A stretch of DNA of 64,000 nt from Eulemur rufifrons (GCF_041146395.1 NC_090989.1:122511501-122575500); one strand, 5' to 3'. Positions 1 to 10,854 are shown, counted from the first letter of the stretch. The notes: generated from the sequence alone by a model not told the origin. Numbers and translations are program-made.

Positions 1-224
1 TCCCATGGGCTATAGGGCAGCAAGTAATCTCTATTGTACAAAGCCGACTCCAGACCAACCAAGGAGGCAACATTAGGTTTAGAGTATAGCATTACTGGAT
101 GAGACACTAGCATAGTAACCTTAACTTAGTTAGTTACTTTGAGTCTCAGTTTCGTCATCTGTAAAATACCCTGCCCCTCCCTCCTTCCAGAGTCAATGTA
201 AGACTCAAAAATGAAAGAAAGCAG
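1..224. other. Unique flank with MIR-like tail
   Basis: No gene is seen. Around 120-170 the sequence reads like the conserved MIR segment (a CTCAGTTT..TCATCTGTAAAAT pattern), so this is probably an old MIR SINE fragment. The rest is unassigned. Confidence 0.4.
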
Positions 225-405
225 TATTTCCCAGACTTGAATGTGCATTCACATCCTCTGTGCATCTCGAAAAAAATGCAGATTCCGATTTGGTAGGTCA
301 TGGGTGAGGCCTAAGATTCTGCATTTCCAATAAGCTCCCAGGTGATACTTACGCACCTGCCCACTGGCCATGCTTTGAGTAGAAATACTGCATAAACCAC
401 AAAAT
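225..405. mobile_element. MER5-type hAT-Charlie DNA transposon fragment
   Basis: The order of blocks matches the MER5A pattern: an opening like CCCAGACTTGAATGTGCATT, then an internal AAATGCAGATTCCGAT, then a central TGGGTGAGGCC, then ATTTCCAATAAGCTCCCAGGTGAT. MER5 elements are short, non-autonomous, about 180-bp hAT fossils. Divergence is high, so it is old. The family call rests on remembered consensus sequence. Confidence 0.55.
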
Positions 406-1591
406 GATTTGCAGAAATAATTATTATTCTGGCACCAACCTTGATTGATTATAAATGAATTCCTAAATAGGTTGAATTTTTAGGATATATTTAGTCCGAG
501 TATCAGAATTTCATGGTCACCCAATTTCAGAACAGGAAAGAATTTAGTCGGTCACTACTGTTCCCCCTTATTTTCCAGTCAAGGAAACAAACTCAAGTCA
601 GTGATGCCCCTAAAATCTCATAACAACTCAGAAGAGTGCTGGGATTAGAACGTAGAAATTTGACTTATTACCTAACATAGTATGTCATAAACCCAGTTAT
701 AACTTTATTGCTAAATCAAGAACAAGTATTACTCTGGCCCACCCAAAAACGTACCAGAAAGTGATATTCACCAGCATGGCTCGCCATGGTACCAAATGTA
801 GGCAAGGTGTCACAGGATACAAAGCAAGAGATTTTAAGCAAAATGTTCAAAATGCAGTGATCCTCAAAGTTATGTCTCACATGTCAAAAATGTGACTTGA
901 ATACAGAAAACATCTGTATGCCTTGTCAAAAATAAGAATTTTAACAAACAAGAATTTTTATTTTAAACATATGCAAACTCTAAGTAACCCCTATTTGTGG
1001 ACAATTACAGAACTTGGAGTTGCAAATAGAAAAGGAAAATAAAATAATTAGCTGAGAAGCAGCTTACATGGTGAACCCTGGGTACAAGCAAAGGAATATA
1101 AAAAGTTTTTTTTGTTGTTGTTTTTGTTTTTAAATCCCTGGCATGTAAATTATTTTGCATCTCTGGGAGGATCATGGTGGGAACTAGGAGCGTATAGTTA
1201 ACACAAGATGTAGTGCCCTCACAGAAGTTAATGATAGAAGTTATAAGTCAGAAAGGCAATGAATATCTGGAAGTCAGACCACATCAGGGTAATAAGAGCC
1301 CCTTGGTATGCACATCACCACCAAGAAAGCAACATGAATTTAGAAGTGTTTTGGTAAAATTAGGAGAGTAGTTATTAAGAAATGATAAATGGAAATCAAT
1401 TCTTGCATATCCATTAAGATGGATTAAATGCCATTAGTATCTTCATTTAGTGAGCAATTTTTAAAACAGACACGCTCCTAAGAACCTCCACAGGTTTACT
1501 GCTGTACTCCTTTCACCATAACATCTTTAGCTCTTCAGTCAAGAACACTCTCAATCCTGGCAATTTTTCAGAACCAAGCCTAGAATTCTCC
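406..1591. other. Unassigned non-coding stretch
   Basis: No open frame over 60 codons, no young repeat and no CpG cluster are seen. A T-rich tract with TTG units lies near 1,106-1,130, and a C9 run closes the segment at about 1,592. Confidence 0.5.
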
Positions 1592-2018
1592 ACCCCCCCC
1601 CAGCTTATCCTGGGGGTACAAAAGTTCAGGTTATATATATTGCCCATGTCCCGCCCATCCCCCCCAAGTCAAAGCTTTAAGTGCGTCCATTCCCCAGACA
1701 GTGCGCATTGCACTCATCATGTAGGTATACAACCACTCCTTCCCCCCTCCCCCCACCTCAGTCCGAAACCCAACTGGTGTTATTCCCAAATGTGCACGTA
1801 GGTGATGATCAGGGAAACCAATTTGGTGGCGAGTACACGCGGCGCTTATTCACTTGAACTCCAGTGAAAACGGCCTTTATATCAAAAAGTCCCAAAACAA
1901 TACATGTTGGCATGGATGCAGAGAGACAGGAATACTCATACACAGCTGGTGGGACTTCAAACTAGTGCAACCCCTATGGAAAGCATTATGGAGATAACTT
2001 AAACAGATTCAAGTAGAA
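1592..2018 (-). mobile_element. Young strepsirrhine L1, 5'-truncated and 5'-inverted
   Basis: From 1,592 to about 1,850 the sequence is the reverse complement of the strepsirrhine L1 3' end (GGGGGTACAAAAG..TTGCCCATG..CATTCCCCAGACAGTGCGCA). From about 1,860 to 2,018 the orientation flips: it reads sense L1 near the end of ORF2 (GGCATGGATGCAGAGAGACAGG, CACAGCTGGTGGGACTTCAA, ACTTAAACAGATTCAAGTAG). Such a 5' inversion is the mark of twin priming during target-primed reverse transcription. The expected poly(T) (the L1 A-tail) at the left edge is missing and a C9 run is there instead. The copy is dead. Confidence 0.8.
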
Positions 2019-2740
2019 TTTTTATCCTGTTTTTGTGTCATAGTCCCCTGTGGTAGTCTGTTGAAGCCTAAGGGACTCCCCTCCTCAGAATATATTAAAT
2101 GTGTAAGATAAAATATATTACAAAGGAAGTGAATTATATGGAAATATTCTATCCACACGGACCCAATTTAAGAACATATGATACGGGGATGACTCTTACG
2201 GAATGATGAATGTTTCTTCTTATGGGAAACAGTATACACAGAAAAGTTTTAAAAACTCTAAGATGCACAGTAAAGAATCCTGCTCAGAGTCAGTTAATGA
2301 AGAAAAGAATGTGCTGCAAAGAGAAGCCTGACCTTGAATTTCTGCCAAAACTCAAAGCAATTCATGCTGTGGCTTTAAAATCCTACATTAAGGAATCACT
2401 CAAAATGTTCTTGGCCCCAGCCCTGTAGACACAGCACATTCTGTGGCATGATGGCAGGTGAAAAATGGAAGCATTGGAGAAGGCAAGACTGTAGAGTCCT
2501 GAGCTTGGGTCCTAGTCTTCTAACTAGTTCTGTGCCAATAACTAGCTCTGTTAGGTTGGTCTAGTCACTCAGCTCTAAGCTCAAACTCCTTGTCTATACA
2601 TTGAGAAGGTTAAGTTAAACCATAAAGGGTTTTTTTCCTACAGTGAACTGTTAGGACTCTAAGACAATACATAATCATTTTTCTGGGAAGAAACATTAAC
2701 AAGATTTCTTTTTGACATAGGCTCACAGAGCAAAAAAAAT
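2019..2740. other. Unassigned stretch with MIR-like fragment
   Basis: A 72-codon frame at 2,210-2,428 has no recognisable domain. Around 2,500-2,620 the sequence resembles a MIR core (TTGGGTCCTAG..TTAGGTTGGTCTAGTCACTC), likely an old SINE. Nothing else is supported. Confidence 0.35.
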
Positions 2741-2917
2741 TTTTTTTTTTTTTTTTTTTTTTTTGGTGCGACAGTCTCACTTTGTTGCCCAGGCTAGAGT
2801 GCCATGGCGTCAGCCTAGCTCACAGCAACTTCAAACTCCTGGGCTCAAGCAATCCTCCTGCCTCAGCCTCCCAAGTAGCTGGATTACAGGCATGTGCCAC
2901 CATGCCCGGCTAATTTA

Positions 2918-2976
<59 letters not shown>

Positions 2977-3131
2977 GTGTTTTTAGTTGTCCCTATAATT
3001 TCTTTCTATTTTTAGTAGAGACGGGGTCTCGCTCTTGCTCAGGCTGGTCTGGAACCCCCGAGCTCAAACAATCCACCCGCCTTGGCCTCCCAGAGTGCTA
3101 GGATTACAGGTGTGAGCCACGGCGGCCAGCT
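2741..3131 (-). mobile_element. Alu dimer (lemur type), antisense, with expanded TG/TA/CA tract
   Basis: A poly(T) of about 24 opens the element. It is followed by the antisense right monomer (GAGTGCCATGGCGTCAGCCTAG), the middle A-rich region and the antisense left monomer ending in GGTGTGAGCCACGGCGGCCAG. The GTCAGCCTAGCTCACAGCAAC signature is the strepsirrhine form rather than the anthropoid AluS/Y form. The mid region has grown into an alternating TG-TA-CA tract. The copy is 7SL-derived and was mobilised by L1. Confidence 0.9.
2917..2980. repeat. Self-complementary (TG)n(TA)n(CA)n microsatellite
   Basis: About 16 bases of TG, then about 22 of TA, then about 20 of CA make one symmetric palindrome inside the Alu's internal linker. 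Such tracts can extrude as a cruciform and mutate quickly. Confidence 0.95.
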
Positions 3132-4138
3132 CAAAAATACCTTCTAAATGAGAATTCTTCAGAAGCTTCAGAAATACTTTATGAGAATCATTCGATCATA
3201 GAACTTCAAACTTGAAAGAGATTTTAAGAGACACCGACTATCTCAGCAATCCCAGTGAATAGGTGAGAAACATAAGGTTTGGAAAGGTGAAGAGACTTAT
3301 TGGTGGTCACATAATGAGGTGGTCACATAATGAAGCAACATTAATGGATTGCTGTGACTACTGCTATCTAGCACCAGCAGGATTTTAGGATTCGGCCTTG
3401 GTAGTAAAAACCTGCTCCATTCATTTTAAAAGAGACAGAAATAAACCTCAAATAAGCCCAGCCAGAGAGAGGATGGGAACTGTACAAGGAAGCAGGTGAC
3501 TGGGGTGATGGCACCCAGGGTCAAAGGCAAGGCCCTCATTATGTACTCTAACTTCCCCATCGCTGGCAAAGCACCCACGTCTCTCAAATTTCATGTCCAC
3601 AAAATTCATCTCAAAGAACAGTCAGTAGCAGTCAAAGACTAGTTATTTCAAAAGGGGAGATGAATGAATAAATCCTGGCTAATAAAGTCAATAAAAGCGA
3701 ACTTCAAGTTTTGGGGTGTTAATACAATCTTGAAGGGTCAACATTAGCTAAGAAAATATAAAAACACTTGTTAGGAATTTTCAAATCTTAGAAGAAAATA
3801 ATTCAGCATAACTTTAACCTATCTTCTGTAGGCAGCCTTAAAATATAGTTGACTACTTCATTAGCATTAATTTCACTAATACTCTCACTGCTGTCTTCAG
3901 AGCATGTAATCACTGGCTACTGCTCAGATTTAAATCACATGTACATTTCCATCACCCCACCCATGTGTGCAGACTAGCTTTACATACAAATAACCAGAAA
4001 CAATGAAGTTGTTGGAAATGCTGATGCAATGATTTGAATATTTTTAATTAACCAACATGCATGCTAAGTGCTTTCAAAGCCTTGTACTGTGATACTTAAT
4101 TGTCAGTTTATTCTCTGCCTTCTCCCCTCAGAAGCGTG
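3132..4138. other. Unassigned stretch with old repeat fragment
   Basis: Around 3,190-3,320 the pattern (CATAGAACTTCAAACTTGAAAG..GGTGAGAAACATAAGG..TTATTGGTGGTCACATAATG) fits a mammalian-wide ancient SINE or LINE tail. An 11-bp unit, GGTGGTCACAT, is repeated at about 3,301-3,326. The remainder is unassigned. Confidence 0.35.
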
Positions 4139-4140
4139 CG

Positions 4141-4172
4141 TACACACACACACACACACACGCACGCACACG
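4141..4172. repeat. (CA)n microsatellite
   Basis: An uninterrupted CA run followed by CGCACGCACACG variants. Confidence 0.95.
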
Positions 4173-4175
4173 AGT

Positions 4176-6327
4176 GCAAAGTAATCAAAGTCATTCCTTA
4201 ATCCCCGCAACACACATCATTCCTACCTTTTATAAACAGTCATGGCCTTCAGAACTATTTTGAGATTCTCTTTGACTGGGAGCTGACACAGCCTTTCAAA
4301 ATTTTCTAGACTACAGGCTACCCACTGGTGGTTCGCCAGCTCCAGCATTTATCTCCTCCAGGAATTTCCAGAGGCAGCAGTGCCATCTATTGGTAGGGAG
4401 GGTACAACTTGTTTTCTGAAAACCTGTGGGTGGCTGGAGCCAAAGATCCGAAAGAACTGCATTCAGATTGGGGGTTTTGTAATCCTTTCTTTTCGAGAAC
4501 ACATTACAAGCACAACTGATACAACCTGGACATGTAACCTCCACAGGAGCCTCCACCATGTAGATTGCAGGTCCTCTGGAAGCCACATAAAGCTAGCCAA
4601 TAAAGATGCAGCTATGCCTGGAAATACCTCAAGGCTCTAAAGGCAAGCAGAGCCCCACTGAATTAAACATATCCTGGCTGTCCTCTCTCCCCACTGCTTC
4701 TCTATCAGCCTATCTCACCCAGTGCCCCCCCACCTGTGGCACTGTTATCCAGTTCTATCTTACAGCATGTGTCCTAAGGAAGGAGCTCAGACCCCTCTCA
4801 ACGTGAAGGCTCCTATATTTACACAATGTGACAGATCCTCCTCAAAAGACACTACTGCTTAGGCATGCAGGTCGGACTCTAATCTCTCTGGTTCACTCTC
4901 TTCATCCTCCTCCCCGCCTCTGACCCAGGGGATAGAAATGACAGAAAGGAAACAATTTCATTGTTGCTTTGAAGGCAACACTGGTGGGCTTTTATTGAAT
5001 CAGAGAACAAAACCTTGTCCTATAGGTTACTAAGGTATGTTGCTCCCCTCAAGATGAACTAAGCCTGCTAATCTTCCTGTTGACCCTTGAATAACCTGAT
5101 CAGTGTTTCTCAACTTTTTCAAAACCCATCTTCCCCTCCACAGACTAAATATAAGTATTGTAAGCCCTTTGTGTAGTTTGTAACAAAAATGACAGTTCTC
5201 TAAAAATAAAAATATACCTTTTTAAAACTATGCCCTCTTCACCCTCAGAATTGCCTCCTCCCCTCCATGCATGCCAGCTTAAAGATTTCTAAACAAGTTA
5301 TTCTAATTTGTGTTCCAATCTGTCAGGTGACAACCTATATTTCACACTTTACTAAGGTTATCTGTGATTTTCCCAATGAGCTTTGTAGCAACTTCTATTC
5401 TTTTAACTTTCATTCATCAAGAAAAATCATCAAAAGTTGACTTACTGCGGCTGATAAATTTGTTAGGGGGAATCAAATTCAGGTTTAAGTGTTCCTTTTT
5501 TAAAAAAATAACCTGCCTGGTAAATCGATTTCACTGGCCTGGGGTGTTTTTTAGGTGTGTGAAATCAGATGGTTTCCTAAAGAAACATAACTGTAAAGGG
5601 CTTTTAAGTGGTATCAATGTTTTGGAGGAGTCAGGTAGAGACCCTTGTCCATCTCATGCCAGAATAAGTTCTGAATGAATTACACTGGAACTCCAGAATA
5701 CGATAAAGTCTTTATAATGACAGCTGAACCATTGCTTACTGATATTAACCAGGTACATCCAAGAAATTAACAAGTTAGTTAACAAGTCCTTTCAGTTTTC
5801 CACTGGTCATGTTTCACTATAAGACGTACAATACGCCCTTGCTATTGCAGGTCTGGGGAAATGGAAGAGAGGCAGGGAATACCTTGTGCAGTTTTTACTT
5901 ACTCTTAAGCTCCTGGACACACCCTCCCTTTTTAAAGTATGATATAAAGGCGACACCGCTCCCCCAAGACCCTCCACACAGCCCCCTCCACACAGACCCT
6001 CTTTTGGCAGCCAAATGGTCTTTCAACACACTTTTCGAAGAATTAAGGAGGTTTAGATTCTGCCTTCCCTTCTCTCTACAGCCCATTAACATGCCGAAAA
6101 TAATCACCCACTTGGGCAGCCCCTTTCAAACCTCAGTTTACAGAAATTAACCCCCTCCCCCAAAAAAAGCTTATCTTCTTGAAAAAGAATCTCAGTGTGG
6201 TGGTCTGGTCTGCAGCACTGCAGGCATTTCGCTCCTCACCATTTACCAGTCATCAGTTACACTGTATCTGTAATTTCCTTTTGTAGCCTCTTATTTAGAC
6301 CTGCTCCACCAGTGCCCAAGTGCTTTA
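4176..6327. other. Unassigned non-coding stretch left of the CpG island
   Basis: The overlapping open frames at 4,311-4,806, 5,364-5,678 and 5,809-6,150 show no domain, no Kozak context of note and no repeat-family protein. If the minus-strand donor at 7,051 is real, this is intron 1 of a leftward gene. A hAT-like opening (CAGTGTTTCTCAACTTTTTC) is seen at about 5,102. Confidence 0.35.
4380..4393 (-). promoter_or_regulatory. Candidate CTCF-binding core
   Basis: The minus strand reads CCAATAGATGGCAC, which matches 13 of 14 positions of the degenerate CTCF core CCASYAGRKGGCRS. It lies about 2 kb from the CpG island. A 14-mer match alone arises by chance fairly often, so binding is only a possibility. 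Confidence 0.3.
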
Positions 6328-6357
6328 AAAAAAAAAAAAAAGAAAGAAAAAAAAAAT
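6328..6357. repeat. A-rich tract
   Basis: Two A runs split by AGAAAG, immediately left of the CpG island. No SINE or LINE body precedes it. Confidence 0.9.
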
Positions 6358-7050
6358 TCAGCCTCTTAACGAATCTCTGGATTCCTTTGGCAGGCTCAGA
6401 GCATTCAATCGCGGCGAAACTCTGGGGCGAGAGCTGGCGTGCAGGTCCAGCGGGCGGAGAAGCCGCCTCCAGGCGGCATCGGGGCTCAGTCCACGGGGGA
6501 TGCCGCCCACCGGCCCGCACCAAGCCAGAAGGGCTCTTCGCACAGCTGCGCTAGGAATCGGCTTCGCTCGCAGCCGCCGGATTAGTTCAAGCCCCACAGG
6601 CTCGGCCAAAGTGACACTACATTTCTTTTCCCTTATTCTCCCATGTGACACGTCCCACAGCACTAAAGCCACCTCCTCCTCGGCCCAAGCCCGGGTCCAG
6701 TGCCCATGACATCCCCGCCCCACCACCCGCACCCTTTACCTGGGGAGGGGGCTGATGCCAGCATCCCTCCGGGCGGGAAACAAAGGCGGAGGCAAGGCTG
6801 CCAGGTGGGTAACTCCCCTCGGGCAGACCCGTCGCCGCGGTGGAGAGGATGGGGAGATGCATCAGAGGATGGGAAAAGGGAAACCGAGGCAACGAGGTGG
6901 GTGTTTGAGCCGAGACTGCATCCTTCCTGAAGCGGGTCTCCCCAGGCAGGCGGACCCCATACCTCCCCCTGCCCCGCCCAGCCCTGCTCAAGCCGCTCAC
7001 CAGGACCTGGCTTGCGAGGGACGCAGGAGCCGCCCCGCGGCGCCGCTTAC

Positions 7051-7200
7051 CTCTGGAGAAGCGCTCTGGCTTCCTCCGACGGCTACGGAGAAAGCCCCGC
7101 CGCTCGCGCACGCGCACGCGCTCTCGCGCCTTCGCCCCTCCAGCCCCCGCGCGCGCCCCTCCGACCCGGCTCTGGCCCGCCCCGGCCCTGTCCGTCAGCG
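7051..7200 (-). other. Putative non-coding first exon ending in a splice donor
   Basis: On the minus strand the sequence downstream of the NRF1/CCAAT cluster ends in TTCTCCAGAG, then GTAAGCGGCG, a near-consensus U1 site. The 5' end is unknown and 7,200 is only a guess from promoter spacing. No confident start codon or protein family is visible, so this is probably 5' UTR. The next exon would lie in or left of the window's first 7 kb and was not found. Confidence 0.4.
7105..7122. promoter_or_regulatory. Tandem NRF1-type sites
   Basis: Two overlapping CGCGCACGCGC-type palindromes at 7,105-7,116 and 7,111-7,122 match the NRF1 motif, which is common in CpG-island promoters. They sit 55-70 bp upstream (relative to leftward transcription) of the best minus-strand donor. 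Confidence 0.5.
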
Positions 7201-7210
7201 TCCACGAGAG

Positions 7211-7266
7211 CCAATCCGGTCGCGCGGAAGGCCCAGCGCTAGTCACGTGGCCAGACCAGCCAATCA
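7211..7266. promoter_or_regulatory. CCAAT - CACGTG - CCAAT module
   Basis: The order is CCAAT at 7,211, GTCACGTG at 7,242 and CCAATCA at 7,260. The pairing of NF-Y sites with a USF/MYC-type E-box is typical of TATA-less promoters. The spacing is 49 bp between the CCAAT boxes. Confidence 0.55.
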
Positions 7267-7394
7267 CCAAATTGCCCTCAGCAGCGCAGGCTCCTATGTC
7301 CCTGGGGGTTCGGTTGCTACCAAGCAGCGAGGGTGCGAGGTGGGCACAAAGGGTTGAGCTGTTTTCTGGAGGTTGAGTGGCACTCAATTGATGA

Positions 7395-7555
7395 ATTACC
7401 AGATCAATTGACTTCAAGTTTTGATAAGAATCACCTGGGTATCTTTTTAATCTACGGATTCTGATGCAAGAAGTCTGGGGTAGGTACCCAAGATTCTACA
7501 ATTCTAGCAAGCTCCCAGGTGTGATGACGGTGCTCCAGGTCTGAGAACCACACTT
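7395..7555. mobile_element. MER5-type hAT-Charlie fragment
   Basis: It matches the MER5A block order: AGAATCACCTGGGTATCTTT, GGATTCTGATGCAAGAAGTC, GGGGTAGGTACCCAAGATTC, AGCTCCCAGGTGTGATGACG, GGTCTGAGAACCAC. It is an old and immobile copy, directly at the right edge of the CpG island. Confidence 0.6.
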
Positions 7556-7783
7556 TGAATAATCCCCGTCCGAAATGGTTGGCTATAGCCCCTCCTCGAC
7601 GTTATTTGAAAGTTTTGCGACCTTTCTTGTCCTTCCTCCAGTGATGGAGAGCATTCCAGTGACTGACTAAACGTGGGATGTTGTGGTGACGCTTGTAGTT
7701 TGGGCGCCAGCTGACGGAAGGTGTGCTTAATTTCTACATTTCTCGCCCTTAGGCTATGGAGCAGCACCTGTGCCAGCTTGGTG

Positions 7784-7807
7784 ATTGGCTGTAGAAACCG
7801 GAAGCGG
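7784..7807. promoter_or_regulatory. Inverted CCAAT plus ETS site
   Basis: ATTGGCT at 7,784 (an inverted CCAAT) is followed by ACCGGAAGCGG at 7,797-7,807, a strong GABPA/ETS-type site. This may be a secondary or alternative rightward start, about 0.5 kb from the main island. No exon is evident. Confidence 0.35.
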
Positions 7808-7810
7808 AGG

Positions 7811-10001
7811 GGGAAAGCTCAAAGAGAACAGTAGGTCTACGTTCAATCCCAAAGTATTGGGCATGTGTGACTGAGCTAGACTCTTGGCCAGAGTGGCAAC
7901 ATAAGTGGCCCCTGCTTGCTTTCTGGAAACTTACCGTCCGTCATGGAACTACCCAGGCAAGCTCAGAAAGAAGCATGTGGAAAAGACGTGGTCACAGTAC
8001 CTTGGGCAATTCAAGTGTAAGCCAAAGAGATTGTGAAATAGTCTGCCTTAGAGATCTTAATTGTCCAAATATTGCCAGTAATTACACAGTCAAGTCAGGA
8101 AGCCCAGGGCCTCTCCCATCTTTCAAACTTGGCCTAAAGCCTCAGTGTTTTCAGATTGGCCAGCTAGAGCCTTTGTTGTTCAGCATAGCCAAGCTCTTAT
8201 TACCCAATGGTGTTACTAAGGCGATTCAACAGTCTTAAGTGCTAAATTCTCCCAAACTTTCTTCCCTCATTTCTTCTAATCAGGTATAACACTGCTTCAA
8301 GTAGTTGTCTTTCACCATTCATCAAGGTGATCAAACTACCACTTAGAGAAAATTTCACCCTTGTCAGGGTATCTTAGGCCTCTCTGGCTTCTGAGCCTCA
8401 GAAGTGAAGCCCACTTCATCTCAGACATTGTTTATCACGTTGCTCCTGTCAGAGATGGCATTGTATAAGATTCAGAATTACAGGGAACATATTACAATCT
8501 ATTAACAACAATGGTTCTGGCTATGGCAGGAGTAAAGAAACAGCAAGAAAAATAGGATTGAAAGCAGCAAAGAAAGTTTCTTTTGCTATCATTAAGCCAG
8601 TCGTTCTCAAGCCTAGCTGCAAGGCAAGTATTTAAGGAAATAGATTGTGGGACCCTCTGCTTGGAGATCTGATTGGATTGAGCAATGGGGCCTGGACAGC
8701 TTCAGGTTTAAAAAGTTCCATCAGTAATTTGATATCCAGCCATGTTTGGAACACCTGCATAAGCTGCTAGATCGATAGACTCATTCTTTAACAAGGAAAA
8801 CTTAACTCTGTACCACAAATCACTAATGACATAAAAACTCTGTAAGCAGAGGAAAGTTTCCACATAGTTTTTGAAAATTGATTTTTTAAAGGCCCAAAAT
8901 AATTCATAGGTAATAAATACTTCAAAGACTATTCAGTGGAACAAATGGAAAAGCCAGAGCCACAACTAGTTTTGATTCCAGTGGACTTAAAAGGCAATGG
9001 GTTCTTTTGAAATATTGTCAACTATGCCAAACTTATCAACTCTCTTGTGATAGCTTCACTTGCTTTGTGCCCTTCTTAATGAAAAATTTCCAGGTGAGCA
9101 TTATTAGGAGTTATTCTCAGGGTTTTTCCAACATGTAGAACAAAATCACTTGAGGTACTTGTTAAAAATGCAGATTCCTAAGGTCCAACCCAGAACCTCC
9201 TCCAGCCTCTCTTATGCCACAATTCTGAAGCTATTACTGGTTAAATTTAAGTACAAGTTGTACCTCCGGTTACAGGATATCTACATACAAGCAAACCCTC
9301 CAGTAAAATAGCTATGCCAGTACTTTGTTATAGTTTGCTATGCTAGCTAAATAAAGAAGTCTAATCTATTTTAAAGGATTCCAAGAAATTCTCAGTTCTC
9401 CTTACTGGAGTTTTTAATCAAATTGTTATTTTGAGAAATAAAGTGATTAGTGCTTGAATCCTGGAAAAGACTACTGCTGTAGAGTTTTTCTACAGAATAA
9501 TATTTGCTGTAGTGGGGTATGACCTACTCAATGGTTTTTAAATTAGTGAAGTCCCCTCAGACCGTTCTACCAACAACGGCTGTCTTGCTCAAAAATGACT
9601 ATTTGCGATACTAGAAATATGGAAGTCCAACGTGTGAGCCCGGAAACTGGCTTCCCTCCTTCTCTGACACTTTAAAAAATATATTTTACAGCATTCAAAT
9701 GGGGGAGAAGTTTTCCTCGCCTTGTAAACTTGTAGCTTTAACTATTGGGTAAAATAAGGACAGTTTCACTGATACTTAACTAGCACAGATAATGTAAGTT
9801 TTTAACTAGAGAAAAGCATTTATTTTTTTCTTTGTGGGCGTTATCACAGAGAGAAGCCACAAAAAGGAAAGATTCTTCCTTGAGGATATTAATTTGAGAA
9901 AAGATCATCCAGGCTGTCACTCATTTTCTGTTTTTCCAATCTATTTGCTTCATGTATATAACCTGGCTATCCTGCCTCAGGAAATGGATATATTGGAGTG
10001 T
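7811..10001. other. Unassigned non-coding stretch
   Basis: A 123-codon frame at 7,867-8,238 has no recognisable domain. Short old DNA-transposon-like bits occur at about 8,605-8,755 and 9,115-9,235 (ACTTGTTAAAAATGCAGATT is MER5-like). Nothing else is recognised. Confidence 0.4.
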
Positions 10002-10164
10002 GATATGAATTAGTGCAAAGTTTCCTACTCTCCACTCCAGAGATCGTTCAGTGAGAGATTTAGGTATGTTCGTAAAGAAAAAGATATAAACCACCCACCA
10101 ATTTGCCAAGTCCTGGAAATCCACCCATTGCTCTATTATAATCAGAGCCTCCATAGACTGCTTT

Positions 10165-10179
10165 GTAATTGCTAATTAC
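10165..10179. promoter_or_regulatory. Palindromic homeodomain-type site (left arm copy)
   Basis: GTAATTGCTAATTAC is a GTAATT/AATTAC palindrome with a 3-bp spacer, a good paired-type homeodomain target. It lies in sequence with more CpGs than its surroundings. The identical copy in the right arm is at 17,934-17,948. The functional role is inferred only. Confidence 0.25.
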
Positions 10180-10854
10180 CTTTTTATCTCTCTAACGATA
10201 AATAGCTTCTCTAAACCGAATCGATTTCATTCGTGAAGACCCATGGATTACCCAAGATTTCTAGTCTCCATCGGTCATATAAATCCAGCCAGGAAAACAT
10301 TTCATATCCACGTATCCGTGTTTTAGTAACTGATACATTTTTCCATTCAGTGTGACTGTGCACAGATTTAACTTGACAGAGGGAATTTTTGTAGAAAAGT
10401 TGATTTTATATTCTTTATAGAGAACATGAAAATATTTTTATGAAGTTTCATATTTAAAGTGTGTACAGATAATATATGCCCCTCTATACTCCCTCAACTT
10501 AAGAAATAAGACACTATAAATGTAGTCAAAACCCCCATGTACCCTTCCCACAGAGTTGATTTTTTTAGATGGAGATTTCACACTTAGCAAGCTTAGCCAC
10601 AGATGAGAGAGAATGGTTTATAGAAGGAAACACCATATTACTTGCACATAATAGACAACACAAACGTAAACGGGCAAATCTCTTGCTGAATAAAATGCTT
10701 GCACACTCTGAACTAAGAAAAAGGTAAGAGCCGGAAGTCTCCTGTGGCCTAACACCTATGCTTTACAATTACAAATTTGGATATAGAAAGCAAGTAACCT
10801 TTAGGAGAAAAAAAACAGACGATTTAGAACAGCGATGAGGTGAGGCACCAGATT

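Larger units (their letters stand above)
6390..7350. promoter_or_regulatory. CpG-island promoter, possibly bidirectional
   Basis: GC content and CpG density jump sharply here and fall at about 7,350; the rest of the window is CpG-poor. Core-promoter motifs cluster at the right side: tandem NRF1-type sites at 7,105-7,122, CCAAT boxes at 7,211-7,215 and 7,260-7,264, and a GTCACGTG box at 7,242-7,249. No TATA box is seen. The minus strand carries splice donors at 7,050/7,051 (CCAGAG then GTAAGC) and at 7,000 (CCTG then GTGAGC). A weaker plus-strand donor-like CAG then GTGGGT lies at 6,802. These fit a housekeeping-type TATA-less promoter firing leftward from about 7,150-7,250, perhaps also rightward. 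The gene is not identifiable from exon 1 alone. Long open frames here are a by-product of GC richness. Confidence 0.8.

Noticed and set aside
6617..7417. 266-codon minus-strand frame and 200-codon plus-strand frame over the CpG island
   Set aside because: GC-rich DNA has few stop codons. Both strands are open at once, the peptides are low-complexity R/A/G/P-rich, and a strong splice donor cuts the minus-strand frame.
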